Source: Gammaproteobacteria bacterium (GTDB lineage Bacteria > Pseudomonadota > Gammaproteobacteria > Pseudomonadales > Cellvibrionaceae). Taken from it: DNA of 63,006 nt. The stretch spans positions 1 to 63,006 of the forward strand of contig JAHZJJ010000021.1 in NCBI GenBank assembly GCA_022600975.1. Direction: 5' to 3'. The translations under genes were made by a program, and so were the position numbers. A model generated the notes under the pieces. That model did no database searches. It was not told where the DNA came from and saw only the letters and a list, made by a program, of their open reading frames with translations. This document shows positions 40,261 through 50,408 of this stretch, in pieces; position 1 is the stretch's first letter, and the number at the start of each line of letters is the position of its first letter.

Positions 40261-42528
40261 TTAAGGACCGCTATACTTATCTGTAAAGAGTAAGTAGGTA
40301 ATTATGGGATCGTGATCTGATGAGCGATAAGCATCTCGGGAATAAAGGGTTTGGAGCTGCTTTACAGATTTAAACTCTTCATTGTAATCGAGCACGCTGG
40401 GTTCATCGGCATTAATATGCCAAACAAATACACCTGTAACTTTTTTGAGTAAAGAATCATTCGCCAGGGCATAGTCAAGCTGGCCTGATTCGCCAGAGAA
40501 TATATATGAATAGTTGTTAGTTAGGCCAAAATAAGCAAACAATTCATTGTAGCCAGCTTGAGCCAGGGCCGATAAAGGATCTTCTTTTGCATAGGAGTTT
40601 AAATCTCCGATTAGTAAAATATCTTCTTTTGGGTATTCTTCTTCCAGCCACCGAGCGATGGCTGTAGCAGCACGGGTTCTGGTTCGATTGCAGTTTCCTT
40701 GACCGTCACCGGTATCTGGATCATTTAAACTATCACAATCACTTCCCTTAGATTTCAAATGACTAACCGCTATGATAAACTTTTTCTTTTTAGCGATAGG
40801 TTTAAATGCCTGGATTAGCATCGGACGATTTTTTTTGTCATTGAACAAAACATTGCCAGAATCATCAAGAGGGGAGTTGGCACTAGACAATATTTTAGCT
40901 TGGCCCACGGGAATTACTTTATCAACTCGGTAAATTATGCCAACCGTGATAGCATCAGTACCAATTTTTGCTTCTGTAGGCCGTATAAAGGCATACTGTT
41001 GGCCATTATCAGTTGTAGCATTTAAACGTCTAATTAGATCAGTAATTGCGGAGTCATAGTTGTAGCCGTCGTTTTCAAGTTCCATTAAGCCTAAAATGTC
41101 TGCGTCAATACTACGAATTGCATTGATAATTTTACTACTTTGCCGACTGAATTCAGCTTTACTATCAGCGCCACGCTCGGTAGGAAATCCATTATCTTGG
41201 CCATCACCATTAAAATAATTAAGAAGATTAAAATTTGCTACAGTAATATTACTGTTTTGTGGAGCACCTGAAATAGATTGGCGTATATTTTCAGAGCGGA
41301 AGTTGACAAAATTTACTGGAGCTAGCTGGTATTTTTCAAATTTGTAATGCATGATTGCATTCAATTCTATAAGGCTATCCCCTACGCGCAGCGTATTGTT
41401 GGCACTTAATTCGGGCTCAGGATAGCGAATAGGTTCAGGGTTTTGTGTCATTAAACCGTCGTCGAGAAGGATAGAGTCCAGAATATTCGCTTTAGTCACT
41501 GCCAGAGCATCGGCGCCCGGTGCGGCCACCTGAGTGCCAATATAATGACGCTGGCTGCCTAATAGAACTTCACCGTATCGCCCGAGATTATATACTTCAT
41601 TGACAATTAAGCGCTGATCAAAGAAAACTCTCATTCCTTCAAGCGCTTCTAACACTCTTGTTTCTTTTAAAGGTAATATTAGTTTGGTTGCTGTTGGTAT
41701 AGGGTGGCTTTTCGTGCAGAGTTTATGTTGGGTTATATTGCTTAATTGCGTCAAGTTGTTAAATTCAGTAACGGTTGCCTGCAAGCGAACTCTATCACCA
41801 GAAGTATAAGCTAATGGGTTTGTTCCGGTATATGCGAATATTCCCTCGGAGGTTAGTTTATCGCCGTCTATTTCATTCTCGGCCATTTGTAAAAAAAAGC
41901 CCCTAAGCCCAGCTTCATAGTTGCTTGTGACAATAGCCTCGACCACTACAGTTTGGCCTATTAAGGGGCTTTTTTCGCCATTGCCTTGAATAAGATGGAT
42001 GGCAGTGGCTGGATTGTTACATATTAATGGAGTGAGTTTTGGGTCTGTTTTCCCAGGATCCTTCAGTTTTATAGGGTTAGAGAAATCATTAACTTTATAC
42101 TCTTTCCAGGATTCTAAGCTTGTACGATCATTAATCGTGGTATCAAAGTGTAATGGTTTAAGCGTTCTAGGCAGTATGTTATTTTTTATGGAAAGAAAGC
42201 TTGTTTTCCGCTGGATGCTGGGAGCTTCTCCTTTTTGGTCAACACTGTCAATAAATTTTTCTTTATGTCGCAATACTAGGTTATCATCGCCACTGAATAA
42301 GTCAGAATTACTTATTAGGCTAGCGTTGGTTAGTAACATTGCGCTTGCTTTTTTATCTGCTACACCACCCTCTCGAAGATTAAGTGTATTATTTATAGGG
42401 TTATAAAATTCCAAAAGGTTATAGTTGCTGCTATTCTCTATGTACTTTGAAATTACCAAATCATCGATAATAGAAGAGATGGATATACTTTTTATGGTTA
42501 AAGTCATTAAAACGATTAAAATAAGCAT
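40261..42528 (-). CDS. ExeM/NucH-family extracellular endonuclease
   Basis: NSNITVANFNLLNYFNGDGQDNGFPTERGADSKAEFSRQSSKIINAIRSIDADILGLMELENDGY; GDLNSYAKEDPLSAL; SDHDPI. Confidence 0.9.
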   Translation of the reverse strand: MLILIVLMTLTIKSISISSIIDDLVISKYIENSSNYNLLEFYNPINNTLNLREGGVADKKASAMLLTNASLISNSDLFSGDDNLVLRHKEKFIDSVDQKGEAPSIQRKTSFLSIKNNILPRTLKPLHFDTTINDRTSLESWKEYKVNDFSNPIKLKDPGKTDPKLTPLICNNPATAIHLIQGNGEKSPLIGQTVVVEAIVTSNYEAGLRGFFLQMAENEIDGDKLTSEGIFAYTGTNPLAYTSGDRVRLQATVTEFNNLTQLSNITQHKLCTKSHPIPTATKLILPLKETRVLEALEGMRVFFDQRLIVNEVYNLGRYGEVLLGSQRHYIGTQVAAPGADALAVTKANILDSILLDDGLMTQNPEPIRYPEPELSANNTLRVGDSLIELNAIMHYKFEKYQLAPVNFVNFRSENIRQSISGAPQNSNITVANFNLLNYFNGDGQDNGFPTERGADSKAEFSRQSSKIINAIRSIDADILGLMELENDGYNYDSAITDLIRRLNATTDNGQQYAFIRPTEAKIGTDAITVGIIYRVDKVIPVGQAKILSSANSPLDDSGNVLFNDKKNRPMLIQAFKPIAKKKKFIIAVSHLKSKGSDCDSLNDPDTGDGQGNCNRTRTRAATAIARWLEEEYPKEDILLIGDLNSYAKEDPLSALAQAGYNELFAYFGLTNNYSYIFSGESGQLDYALANDSLLKKVTGVFVWHINADEPSVLDYNEEFKSVKQLQTLYSRDAYRSSDHDPIITYLLFTDKYSGP

Positions 42529-42722
42529 TCTAACTCCTTAAGTGCCAATTAACTTTTAGAATATCGAAGCTTTCACTCAAGTGGATAGGCAATTACTCAC
42601 ATCTATGGGCAAAAATTACAATAAATTCTTGACAGTATTTTGACAGTATTTTGATAGTTTTTTTATTTGCTCTGTATTATTGAGAAAGTCCTAGCTGGGA
42701 GCTACTGTTTTAGCTACATTGA

Positions 42723-42884
42723 CCTAAAAACCACAGTTGGATCAGGCAAGTTTGTGCAGGTTATTGATATACTTGATAAATTTTAATAGTTTTCATCATT
42801 GATAAGTTGATTAAGAACTGTAAAAATTCGCCATACACACCAATAACTTAAACAGCTTTTGCGCGCCCAAATAAAACTTCTAGG
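42723..42884. repeat. Dispersed palindromic repeat copy C, 162 bp, same orientation and length as copy A
   Basis: Shares AAAATTCGCCrTrCAyACCAATAACTkAmACAGCTTTTGCGCGC...CTTCTAGG with copy A. Confidence 0.8.
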
Positions 42885-43153
42885 GTTAAAGATTCTATGT
42901 TCCCTTTAAAATTTTTCTTAGCTTGTAATGATTAGTTAAATCTTGTCTGAATTAACGCAGCTTATTGCAGAATATCTAGTTATCTGCAACCGATGTGCCA
43001 CAAGCGAATCAATCCACCGATTGTTACACAGATGGTGTTTAAGGGGACAGTTTGGCTGTGGGGCGATCAGTTAGTTTTTATGTATATTTCGGGGAATTAT
43101 TGGTTTTCTATCAGGCTGCTAGGCAGCATGCCATTCTAAAGGCAATTGGAGGT

Positions 43154-43190
43154 AAATAAACAGCCCCAGCTATGCCAGGGTTGTTTATTT
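43154..43190 (-). terminator. Terminator-like hairpin after M49-like gene
   Basis: aaataaacagccc...gggttgtttattt. Confidence 0.6.
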
Positions 43191-43218
43191 AACAGGCGAT
43201 AGTCTCTCACCAATATCC

Positions 43219-44937
43219 CTATTTGATACCCAGTACTTTTTTACCTTGAATGAATGTTACGTCTACCGGAATATTGGCTGCCGCTAACCGATTTAAATCT
43301 GCTTGCAATGTATTGTTGACCACCCCTTTTGTTTTAAGCAATTCTACTGCCTGGGCGTAGTCCCCATTGCCCTGAATAGTTAAAATTAACTGAGATAATT
43401 TGTTCATTGCTTGCTGCATCTTTTTAAAGTCAACACGGTATTGCCCAGTTTTAGCATCGCGATTAAAAGCACCCTGTTCTTGAAAGAAATTAAACCGCAC
43501 CATGTTTGCTTTACCGTGAGCACTGGCGGCACCAAAGCGCACACTGCGGAAGATGCCGGCGAGAAAGGTGACATAATTGTCCATTAATTCGCCTTCTTCC
43601 AGTTCCCCCTTTTGGTGCAATTGGGTAATCATATACAGGCCTAGGATATCGGCTTTGCCCTCTTCTAACGCTGAAGAGGTTTCCTTTAGTGTCTGACGTA
43701 CAGTTTCCCCGCTGGTCAGGGTTTTCTTAATACCCAGGCCGTGAGCCACTTCATGGAACATGGTATTGGCAAAAAAAGCATCAAAGGTGATGTGTTTGCG
43801 TTGGTCTTCAGTAATCAAAATCTCACTGATGGGGACCATAATTTTATCAAACTTGGCACGCATGGCATTTTTTAGCTGCAACCTACGGGTGCCTTTGGCT
43901 AATTGTACCTCTTCATCATTAGGTAGGTTAATAGCGATGGTTTTAGAACCAGCATTGCTGTTACCGGCGTAAAAGAGCACATCGTAGGCATTGAGGTCGG
44001 AGTCGGTTCCCGGCTTTTCGGCTTTATAGGCATCTGGCACCGGCAGCCCTTTTTGTAATTCGGGTAAAAATGTGGAGAATTTTGCCAGCTTTGCACTCCA
44101 GACTTGGTCTTTCAATAAAACATAAGCTTCATAGGCGGTGCGATAGGCGAACAACTGGTCTTCATAATTTTCTATCGGACCAATCACCAGATCAATCGGA
44201 TTGTTCTTCATATCCATCCAGGCCATATCACTGGCGTGAAACTGATCGTTCAAAAGGGCGTCAGCACGGAGTCGCAGGTAATTGGCAAACTGCTGATCCT
44301 GGGCCAAACCCGCGGCCTGGCGCAAAAGCCCGGCGGCGCGGGCGAGTTCCGCAGGATAAGCCTGGCTGTAGGCTATTAGTTCCAACTTACCTGCATTGTT
44401 TCGACGTACGAGAGAATACTGGCCAGCTTTCCCTGTCTGTTGCCAAGCTTCAAATTCCTCTTTGGTCATATCTTGAGGGTAGAATTGTGCCCCCAGTGGC
44501 TTGGCACCAAAGCCTGCAATAAACGGTTTGTTGTTGTTTAAGCGATCCCAGGGACCGTAATTAATTTCTGCAAAACGGCGTGCGCGCTCGTTTTTAATGC
44601 TTTTGAGTAGTGGTTCTGAGGGGCCAAATGCCTGTAGCCAAAAAAGCTGATCCATGATCTTGCTGGCATCAATTAAAAGACCAATCATTTGGCGCTGATT
44701 TTCCGTTAGTTCGGATAAATTGGCTCTGAGCTCCACCGGCGCGTAGATATCGTAACGGGCCTCTGCATCCTCGATTGTGGCTGCTTTTATCTTCTTGGCG
44801 GGCACCAACGGGGTAGCTTTTATTAATTTGGAACTATTCTCAATAGGCTGGGGCTCTGGTACACCCGGCTCCTCAGAAGAGCAGCTAATCAGCATGAATA
44901 GACTGGTCAAAAAAGCGACATATAGCGTGATTTTCAT
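43219..44937 (-). CDS. Lipoprotein metallopeptidase, dipeptidyl-peptidase III (M49)-like
   Basis: Lipobox LISC|SS; HEVAHGLG (HExxH) and SSALEEGKADILGLYM (EExKAD) motifs. Confidence 0.72.
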   Translation of the reverse strand: MKITLYVAFLTSLFMLISCSSEEPGVPEPQPIENSSKLIKATPLVPAKKIKAATIEDAEARYDIYAPVELRANLSELTENQRQMIGLLIDASKIMDQLFWLQAFGPSEPLLKSIKNERARRFAEINYGPWDRLNNNKPFIAGFGAKPLGAQFYPQDMTKEEFEAWQQTGKAGQYSLVRRNNAGKLELIAYSQAYPAELARAAGLLRQAAGLAQDQQFANYLRLRADALLNDQFHASDMAWMDMKNNPIDLVIGPIENYEDQLFAYRTAYEAYVLLKDQVWSAKLAKFSTFLPELQKGLPVPDAYKAEKPGTDSDLNAYDVLFYAGNSNAGSKTIAINLPNDEEVQLAKGTRRLQLKNAMRAKFDKIMVPISEILITEDQRKHITFDAFFANTMFHEVAHGLGIKKTLTSGETVRQTLKETSSALEEGKADILGLYMITQLHQKGELEEGELMDNYVTFLAGIFRSVRFGAASAHGKANMVRFNFFQEQGAFNRDAKTGQYRVDFKKMQQAMNKLSQLILTIQGNGDYAQAVELLKTKGVVNNTLQADLNRLAAANIPVDVTFIQGKKVLGIK

Positions 44938-45127
44938 ACAAATTGAACCTATTGCTATTAAAGAACACGACTACAGTAATTCTCCGCTGTAAAGAAGTCC
45001 AGCGTTACCAATATAAGGCTTGATATTTGGCTTAAACCATAGGATCTAAAGGCTATTTGGCAAGTTTTGTAAATATAGCGATATTATGGTTGCTCAAAAC
45101 GGCTCAATTGAATGTTTAAACGCTCTC

Positions 45128-45143
45128 TGGCAATATGCTTGCT
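45128..45143 (+). promoter_or_regulatory. Sigma-54 -24/-12 promoter of yjf-like operon
   Basis: TGGCAATATGCTTGCT: TGGCA-N6-TTGCT, GG-N10-GC spacing exact; 73 bp before start codon. Confidence 0.75.
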
Positions 45144-45216
45144 GAGTTAGATTAAGTCTTGGCAAATATTAAGCATTTAACGGCGTGGAAATCTTATTAA
45201 CCAACGAGATTGTAAT

Positions 45217-45624
45217 ATGTCAACATTTATTAAGCGGCTTAAAGCCCACGATGATTGGCCCGAGTCCTGGGTTATTGCTACAGAAGGTGAATGCCATACC
45301 ATAACCAGTGGAGATGGCCTTATCGCGGTACTGCATCAGGGTGAACAGCAAATCATGATTGAAAGTTTTTTGTTCCCGGCGCTAAATATTAAAGATACTA
45401 ATATTTTTAACGATCTGATTCTCCGCACCCATCAACTGGTACCGCTTTCAACCATTGCTATCACTACCATTCATGGCAGTGATTATTATGTTGCATTTGG
45501 AGCCTTATCCAAAGACAGTAAAACGGCAATTATTATTCAGGAGATTTCTACTCTGTTTAGTAATGTCAATGACTTTCTCGAAATGTATCAGGACCATATT
45601 AACGAAGTGGAGGTGAGCGCATGA
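45217..45624 (+). CDS. yjfI: YjfI-like protein (DUF2170-like)
   Basis: First gene of yjfIJ..KLMC-like cluster; 4-bp overlap with next gene; sequence FLFPALNIKDTNIFNDLILRTHQLVPLSTIAI. Confidence 0.75.
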   Translation: MSTFIKRLKAHDDWPESWVIATEGECHTITSGDGLIAVLHQGEQQIMIESFLFPALNIKDTNIFNDLILRTHQLVPLSTIAITTIHGSDYYVAFGALSKDSKTAIIIQEISTLFSNVNDFLEMYQDHINEVEVSA

Positions 45625-46316
45625 GTATAATGAAATTGTTTACCGCGTTGCGTGGTAGAACTAATGAAGTGGTGGAATCAGTGGTGGATACTCAGAGCCT
45701 GCGTATTCTCGATCAGGAAATTCGCGATGCTAAGGAAGAGTTGCGCACCAGCGATCAGAATTTGGTAAAAATTATGGCCAAAGAAGAGCTGGCAAAAAAT
45801 AAAGTTAAAGCGCTTGAAAATAGCATTGCCGAATACAGTGACCAGGCTGTTAAGGCCATGGAGCTAAAAGAAGAGGCACTGGCTTTGGAGTGTGCTGAAC
45901 GTGTCAGCGAGCTTGAGACAGAGCTTGAAACAGAAAAATCCATCGCCGAAGGGTTTAGCCAGTCGAGTATTACCTTAAAGGCAAATATCAAACAGGCAAA
46001 AGCCAATGTTCGCCGTATGGAGCAGCAGATTGATCAAATTAAGGCGACAGAGTCGGTACAAAAAGCGCAAGTTGCAGTTTCAAAACACCATTTAGGGGCT
46101 AACAGCAGGGTTAAAACAGCCCTAGACAGCATGGAGCGTATCAAGCAAAAACAGGTAGAGCGCGATGCAGAAATGAAAGCTGCAGAGCGCATGGCCGCAG
46201 AGGAGGGTAGCAGTAGTTTGGATGAAAAGCTGAAACAAGTTGGCATAAAGCCCGGCCGCCAGAAAAGCGGTGCGGATAAGCTGGCACAGTTAATGGCCAA
46301 GAAAGAGACCGCCTAG
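45621..46316 (+). CDS. yjfJ: PspA/IM30-family protein (YjfJ-like)
   Basis: Long coiled-coil with conserved LFTALRGRTNEVVESVVDTQSLRILDQEIRDAKEEL. Confidence 0.88.
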   Translation: MSIMKLFTALRGRTNEVVESVVDTQSLRILDQEIRDAKEELRTSDQNLVKIMAKEELAKNKVKALENSIAEYSDQAVKAMELKEEALALECAERVSELETELETEKSIAEGFSQSSITLKANIKQAKANVRRMEQQIDQIKATESVQKAQVAVSKHHLGANSRVKTALDSMERIKQKQVERDAEMKAAERMAAEEGSSSLDEKLKQVGIKPGRQKSGADKLAQLMAKKETA

Positions 46317-46322
46317 CAGAAG

Positions 46323-47384
46323 ATGGCTACCTGGATATTTATACGCCGCCTGATGGCGGCGTTTATTATTGATACTAAGGTTTCAACTTTACTGTTAACG
46401 GCAGTGTTTTACTATGCAGCCAGCCTTATGTTAATGACGTTGGCCGGCGAGGCGGCAATCGTAAAGAAACATTTCTTTTTTTACTATCTGGTCGTTACCG
46501 GCTCTTCCGTAGGTTATGGAGATCTGGCACCCAAGACGATAATGGGGCGCTATATCGTTGCTCTGTGGGTTATACCTATGGGTCTGCTTTTATTTGGTGT
46601 TGTTATTGCGAGATTAAGTCTTTGGGTAAGTGGGGTGGCGACAATGACCAGACAGGGTTTAAATACGATAAAAATGCGCAATCATATTGTCATTATTGGC
46701 TGGAATGAGCAGCGAACTTACAGACTTATCGAATTATTGCACTCAGAAGCCAATGGAAAATCCATAGAAATCATTTTGTGTGTAACCAATGATATTGAAA
46801 ACCCGATGCCAGGAAAGATTGGCTTTGTGCGTGTAGACGCCTTCACCAATGAGGAGGCCATGGAACGTTGTTCACTCGCGGAAGCAGAAAGGATTATTAT
46901 TGATAGTGAAGCAGATGATGTCACTTTGACTACGGCATTGTTTTGCCGTCAGCTCAATCCAGCTTGCCATAAAACAGCATATTTCAAAGATGAATCTATC
47001 GCTAAGCTACTTAAAACCCACTGCCCGAAAGTAGAGTGTGTTCCCTCTGTTGCGGTTGAAATGCTGGCGAAGGCAACCCTTGATCCTGGGTCGTCTCAGG
47101 TCACGATGCAATTGTTAGATAGCACTGCGGGGATAACCCAGTACAGCTCCAAGTTGAGCATTGATGGTACATTGAGCTATGCCCAGCTATTGCGCCATCT
47201 TTATTTGCAATGGAACGCCACCTTGCTGGGCATTAAGCATACTGCCGCAGATAGGATTGACCTCAACGCTGACAAAACCACTGAGGTTACAGCTGACGAT
47301 ATTATTTACTACATTAGTACCTCTAGGTTGGACGACAGTGCCCTGATGGAAAGCCTCAATCAGTTGCCACGTAACGCCGTATAA
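46323..47384 (+). CDS. Two-TM K+ channel with cytosolic RCK/TrkA-N-like domain
   Basis: Selectivity filter GSSVGYGDLAPKT; RNHIVIIGWNEQRTYRLIELL. Confidence 0.88.
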   Translation: MATWIFIRRLMAAFIIDTKVSTLLLTAVFYYAASLMLMTLAGEAAIVKKHFFFYYLVVTGSSVGYGDLAPKTIMGRYIVALWVIPMGLLLFGVVIARLSLWVSGVATMTRQGLNTIKMRNHIVIIGWNEQRTYRLIELLHSEANGKSIEIILCVTNDIENPMPGKIGFVRVDAFTNEEAMERCSLAEAERIIIDSEADDVTLTTALFCRQLNPACHKTAYFKDESIAKLLKTHCPKVECVPSVAVEMLAKATLDPGSSQVTMQLLDSTAGITQYSSKLSIDGTLSYAQLLRHLYLQWNATLLGIKHTAADRIDLNADKTTEVTADDIIYYISTSRLDDSALMESLNQLPRNAV

Positions 47385-47410
47385 CGTGTAACCACTAAGC
47401 TCAAAATCTC

Positions 47411-48058
47411 ATGTTTAAAAAATTTTTTGCAAAAAATAACACGGAAAAATCAATAGCTAAGTCCCCGGAAATTATGGGGCTAGGTATTGGCAGTAGTTTT
47501 GAAATTGATAAACTATTAATCAAATTAATAATTGGCAAGCTCAGTAACCCCGAACTGCCCGATACGCATTTTGTCAGCGCTGCCGGTATTACCGAAATTG
47601 ACGGTACCACCTTGTTTCGTTTTTACACCAATAACGACTCCTGGCTGCAAGTGATAACCAGTAATGGTACCAGTGAGGCGGATGTGATCGATGTGAAGCT
47701 TTTTCGTTATTATGACACTTTAGATGTATCCAATGAAAAGGACTGGGGGCATTTGTTGCGGCGACAGATCGGCAACAACACTTATCAGCTCGGAGGGCAT
47801 CTATTCAATCGCGTGTGGGAAGCGGTGAATGACTATCATCAGCCGGTGCACTTGGTAGAGACCACTCATGATGAAACCGGCGAGAGCGAAACCACGGACC
47901 AATTTGTCATGCTATTTGAACGCCCGTTGGATAATAATACAGAATCTCTCTATCTTTCTGCAGAGGAAAAACAAACCAAGTACAACACCCTGGATAGATG
48001 TTTCGTCAGAAGTACAGGCATAACTTTAACTCCCTCACAAATAACCATTTACGGTTAA
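47411..48058 (+). CDS. yjfK: YjfK-like protein (DUF2491-like)
   Basis: Position and sequence ... VSAAGITEIDGTTLFRFYTNNDSWLQVITSNG. Confidence 0.75.
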   Translation: MFKKFFAKNNTEKSIAKSPEIMGLGIGSSFEIDKLLIKLIIGKLSNPELPDTHFVSAAGITEIDGTTLFRFYTNNDSWLQVITSNGTSEADVIDVKLFRYYDTLDVSNEKDWGHLLRRQIGNNTYQLGGHLFNRVWEAVNDYHQPVHLVETTHDETGESETTDQFVMLFERPLDNNTESLYLSAEEKQTKYNTLDRCFVRSTGITLTPSQITIYG

Positions 48059-48070
48059 CAGGAAACCCCT

Positions 48071-48487
48071 ATGGATCAACAGTACCACCTGCTTTCCGGC
48101 ATTATTAATTTTCTTAGCTATTTTGGCCTTGGACTTATTCTTATTATTATTTTTAAATTTCTTTATGCCGCCATTACTCCGCATAATGAATGGCAACTGA
48201 TAAAACAGGAAAAAAACATTGCTGCCGCCATTGCCTTTGGTGGTGCGATTATCGGCTTTGCCATTGCGCTTTCCGGTGCAGCCAGCAATTCGGTATCCAT
48301 TGTAGATTTTCTGACCTGGGGTCTCATAGCCCTCGGTGCCCAACTGTTAGCCTTTGGGGTTGTACGTTTTATATTTATGCCAAAAATCATCCAAAGAATC
48401 AAAAATGGTGAGGCTAGCGCTGGCACTATGCTCGCGGCAACCAATATTTCTGTGGGCATGCTGAACGCGGCATGTATGAGTTATTAA
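48071..48487 (+). CDS. yjfL: YjfL-like membrane protein (DUF350)
   Basis: Duplicated 2-TM units, GGAIIGFAIALSGAASNSVSIVDFLTWGLIALGAQLLAF. Confidence 0.85.
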   Translation: MDQQYHLLSGIINFLSYFGLGLILIIIFKFLYAAITPHNEWQLIKQEKNIAAAIAFGGAIIGFAIALSGAASNSVSIVDFLTWGLIALGAQLLAFGVVRFIFMPKIIQRIKNGEASAGTMLAATNISVGMLNAACMSY

Positions 48488-48600
48488 ACACTTCCTATGG
48501 TAGATATACCCTATAAGCCAACCATATTCACTTTATTAGTGAAGCGAGCTATGTATTTATCGAGCACATTAAGCCGCCAAAATACATACTGGAGAATGCA

Positions 48601-49224
48601 ATGAAACGGACAAAACATATTGATCTGACGATACTGCGTAAAAACACTCCTGTCCGGTTTTTTTCCGCACCTCTTGCCCTGGCAGTAGCGACGGCTATTG
48701 CTGGATGCCAGCCGCAAAAAGAGTATCAATTGGTTCAAAACACAAGCTCTTGTGTTGAAAATACAGAGCTGACTTTGGAGCAATGTGAAGCGGCTTATCA
48801 AAATGCCTTAAAAGAAGCTGAACGCACGGCTCCAAAATACGCTAGCAGGTACAATTGTGAAACGGAATTTGATAACTGCCAGCAGTCGAGCAGCGGCGTT
48901 TGGCTGCCACTTATGGCCGGTTTTATGGTCGCTAGGGCACTGGATAATGTCGGAGATAATGCCAGTGCAAGGAGGTATGGTCGCGCACAGTACTATAACC
49001 CGGTATTTCATTACTCCGGCAATAGGCGTGGGCTTAGAGATAAACTTATGTTGGCCGACGGTAGTGTGATTGGCATGCCGGGTAAGGGAAATTACAAACT
49101 AAACCCGAGGGTAACAAAGCCGAGACCAACGGTAACTAGAACAGTTTCCCGTGGTGGTTTTGGCTCTACGGCATCGGCCAAATCAAACTGGGGTGGTTCG
49201 CGCTCTGGCGGTTGGGGTGGGTAA
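48601..49224 (+). CDS. yjfM: YjfM-like DUF1190 lipoprotein
   Basis: Lipobox AIAGC; Cys-rich LTLEQCEAAYQNALKEAERTAPKYASRYNCETEFDNCQ; SxRGGFG tail. Confidence 0.8.
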   Translation: MKRTKHIDLTILRKNTPVRFFSAPLALAVATAIAGCQPQKEYQLVQNTSSCVENTELTLEQCEAAYQNALKEAERTAPKYASRYNCETEFDNCQQSSSGVWLPLMAGFMVARALDNVGDNASARRYGRAQYYNPVFHYSGNRRGLRDKLMLADGSVIGMPGKGNYKLNPRVTKPRPTVTRTVSRGGFGSTASAKSNWGGSRSGGWGG

Positions 49225-49238
49225 CCTGGAAAGATGTT

Positions 49239-50408
49239 ATGATTCGAGTACCTATTGAGGAGCGTTTAAATTGGCAGTCAAAAGCTCATGAGTTTGGTTT
49301 TAATTACCATACCATGTACGGTGAGAAATATTGGGATGAATCTGCCTATTATCAATTTTCACTAGAACAGATTGAGCGCGATCTTGAAGCCCCAACGGAA
49401 GAAATTCACCAAATGTGCCTTGAGGTGGTGGCAACGGTTGTAGCTGATGAAGTGTTGATGCGCAAATTCTGCATTCCTGAGCAACATTGGGATTTTGTTA
49501 AACGCTCCTGGGACAATGGCGATCCAAGTTTGTACTCGCGCCTTGATTTTGCTTACTCGGGGCAAGGCCAGGCAAAGCTTTATGAAAATAATGCCGACAC
49601 CCCTACAAGCCTCTATGAAACTGGTTTTTGGCAATGGTTATGGCTTGAAGATACTGTCGACAGCGGCAAAGTGGTAAAACGAGCAGATCAATTTAACTCA
49701 CTTCAAGAGAAGCTGATTAACCGCTTTAAGGATTTACAATTTTTAACCCCAGGCCGACAGTTGCACTTTGCCAGCTGCAAAGATACAGCAGAAGATCGAG
49801 GGACTGTTCAGTATTTACAAGACTGTGCAACTGCTGCAGCTGTTCCACAAAAATTTGTCTATATAGAAGATATTGGAGTTGATGGTTGTGGGAGATTTAC
49901 TGATCTGGATGACCATGTGATTACCTGGCTGTTCAAACTTTATCCTTGGGAAATGTTATTTCGAGAACAATATGCAAAGTTTCTTGCCGCTAGTAATGTC
50001 CGTTATTTGGAGCCCCCTTGGAAATCCATTCTTTCTAATAAAGCTCTACTGCCTTTACTGTGGCAAATGTTTCCGGGTCATCCCAATCTGCTTCCAGCCT
50101 ACTTTGAAACCGAGCTAGCACTTGCCAAGGAGCAAACGGAACTAATAAAAAAGCCGATCTTTTCCCGTGAGGGCGCTAATATCTCTATATTACGCCACGG
50201 TCAACCAGTTGAAGGAGGTTCATCCGGCCCTTACGGCGAAGAAGGCTACATTTATCAGGCTATGCATCGCTTACCTAAATTTGGTCCCCATTACACCCTT
50301 GTCGGCTCCTGGCTAGTCGACAACGAAGCTGCGGGAATCTCTATTCGCGAAGACAGCAGCCCTATCACTCAGGATATGAGCCGATATTTACCCCATATCA
50401 TTTTATAA
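49239..50408 (+). CDS. yjfC: YjfC-like glutathionylspermidine-synthase-family ATP-grasp ligase
   Basis: AHEFGFNYHTMYGEKYWDESAYYQFSLEQIE; YENNADTPTSLYE; KPIFSREGANISI. Confidence 0.88.
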   Translation: MIRVPIEERLNWQSKAHEFGFNYHTMYGEKYWDESAYYQFSLEQIERDLEAPTEEIHQMCLEVVATVVADEVLMRKFCIPEQHWDFVKRSWDNGDPSLYSRLDFAYSGQGQAKLYENNADTPTSLYETGFWQWLWLEDTVDSGKVVKRADQFNSLQEKLINRFKDLQFLTPGRQLHFASCKDTAEDRGTVQYLQDCATAAAVPQKFVYIEDIGVDGCGRFTDLDDHVITWLFKLYPWEMLFREQYAKFLAASNVRYLEPPWKSILSNKALLPLLWQMFPGHPNLLPAYFETELALAKEQTELIKKPIFSREGANISILRHGQPVEGGSSGPYGEEGYIYQAMHRLPKFGPHYTLVGSWLVDNEAAGISIREDSSPITQDMSRYLPHIIL

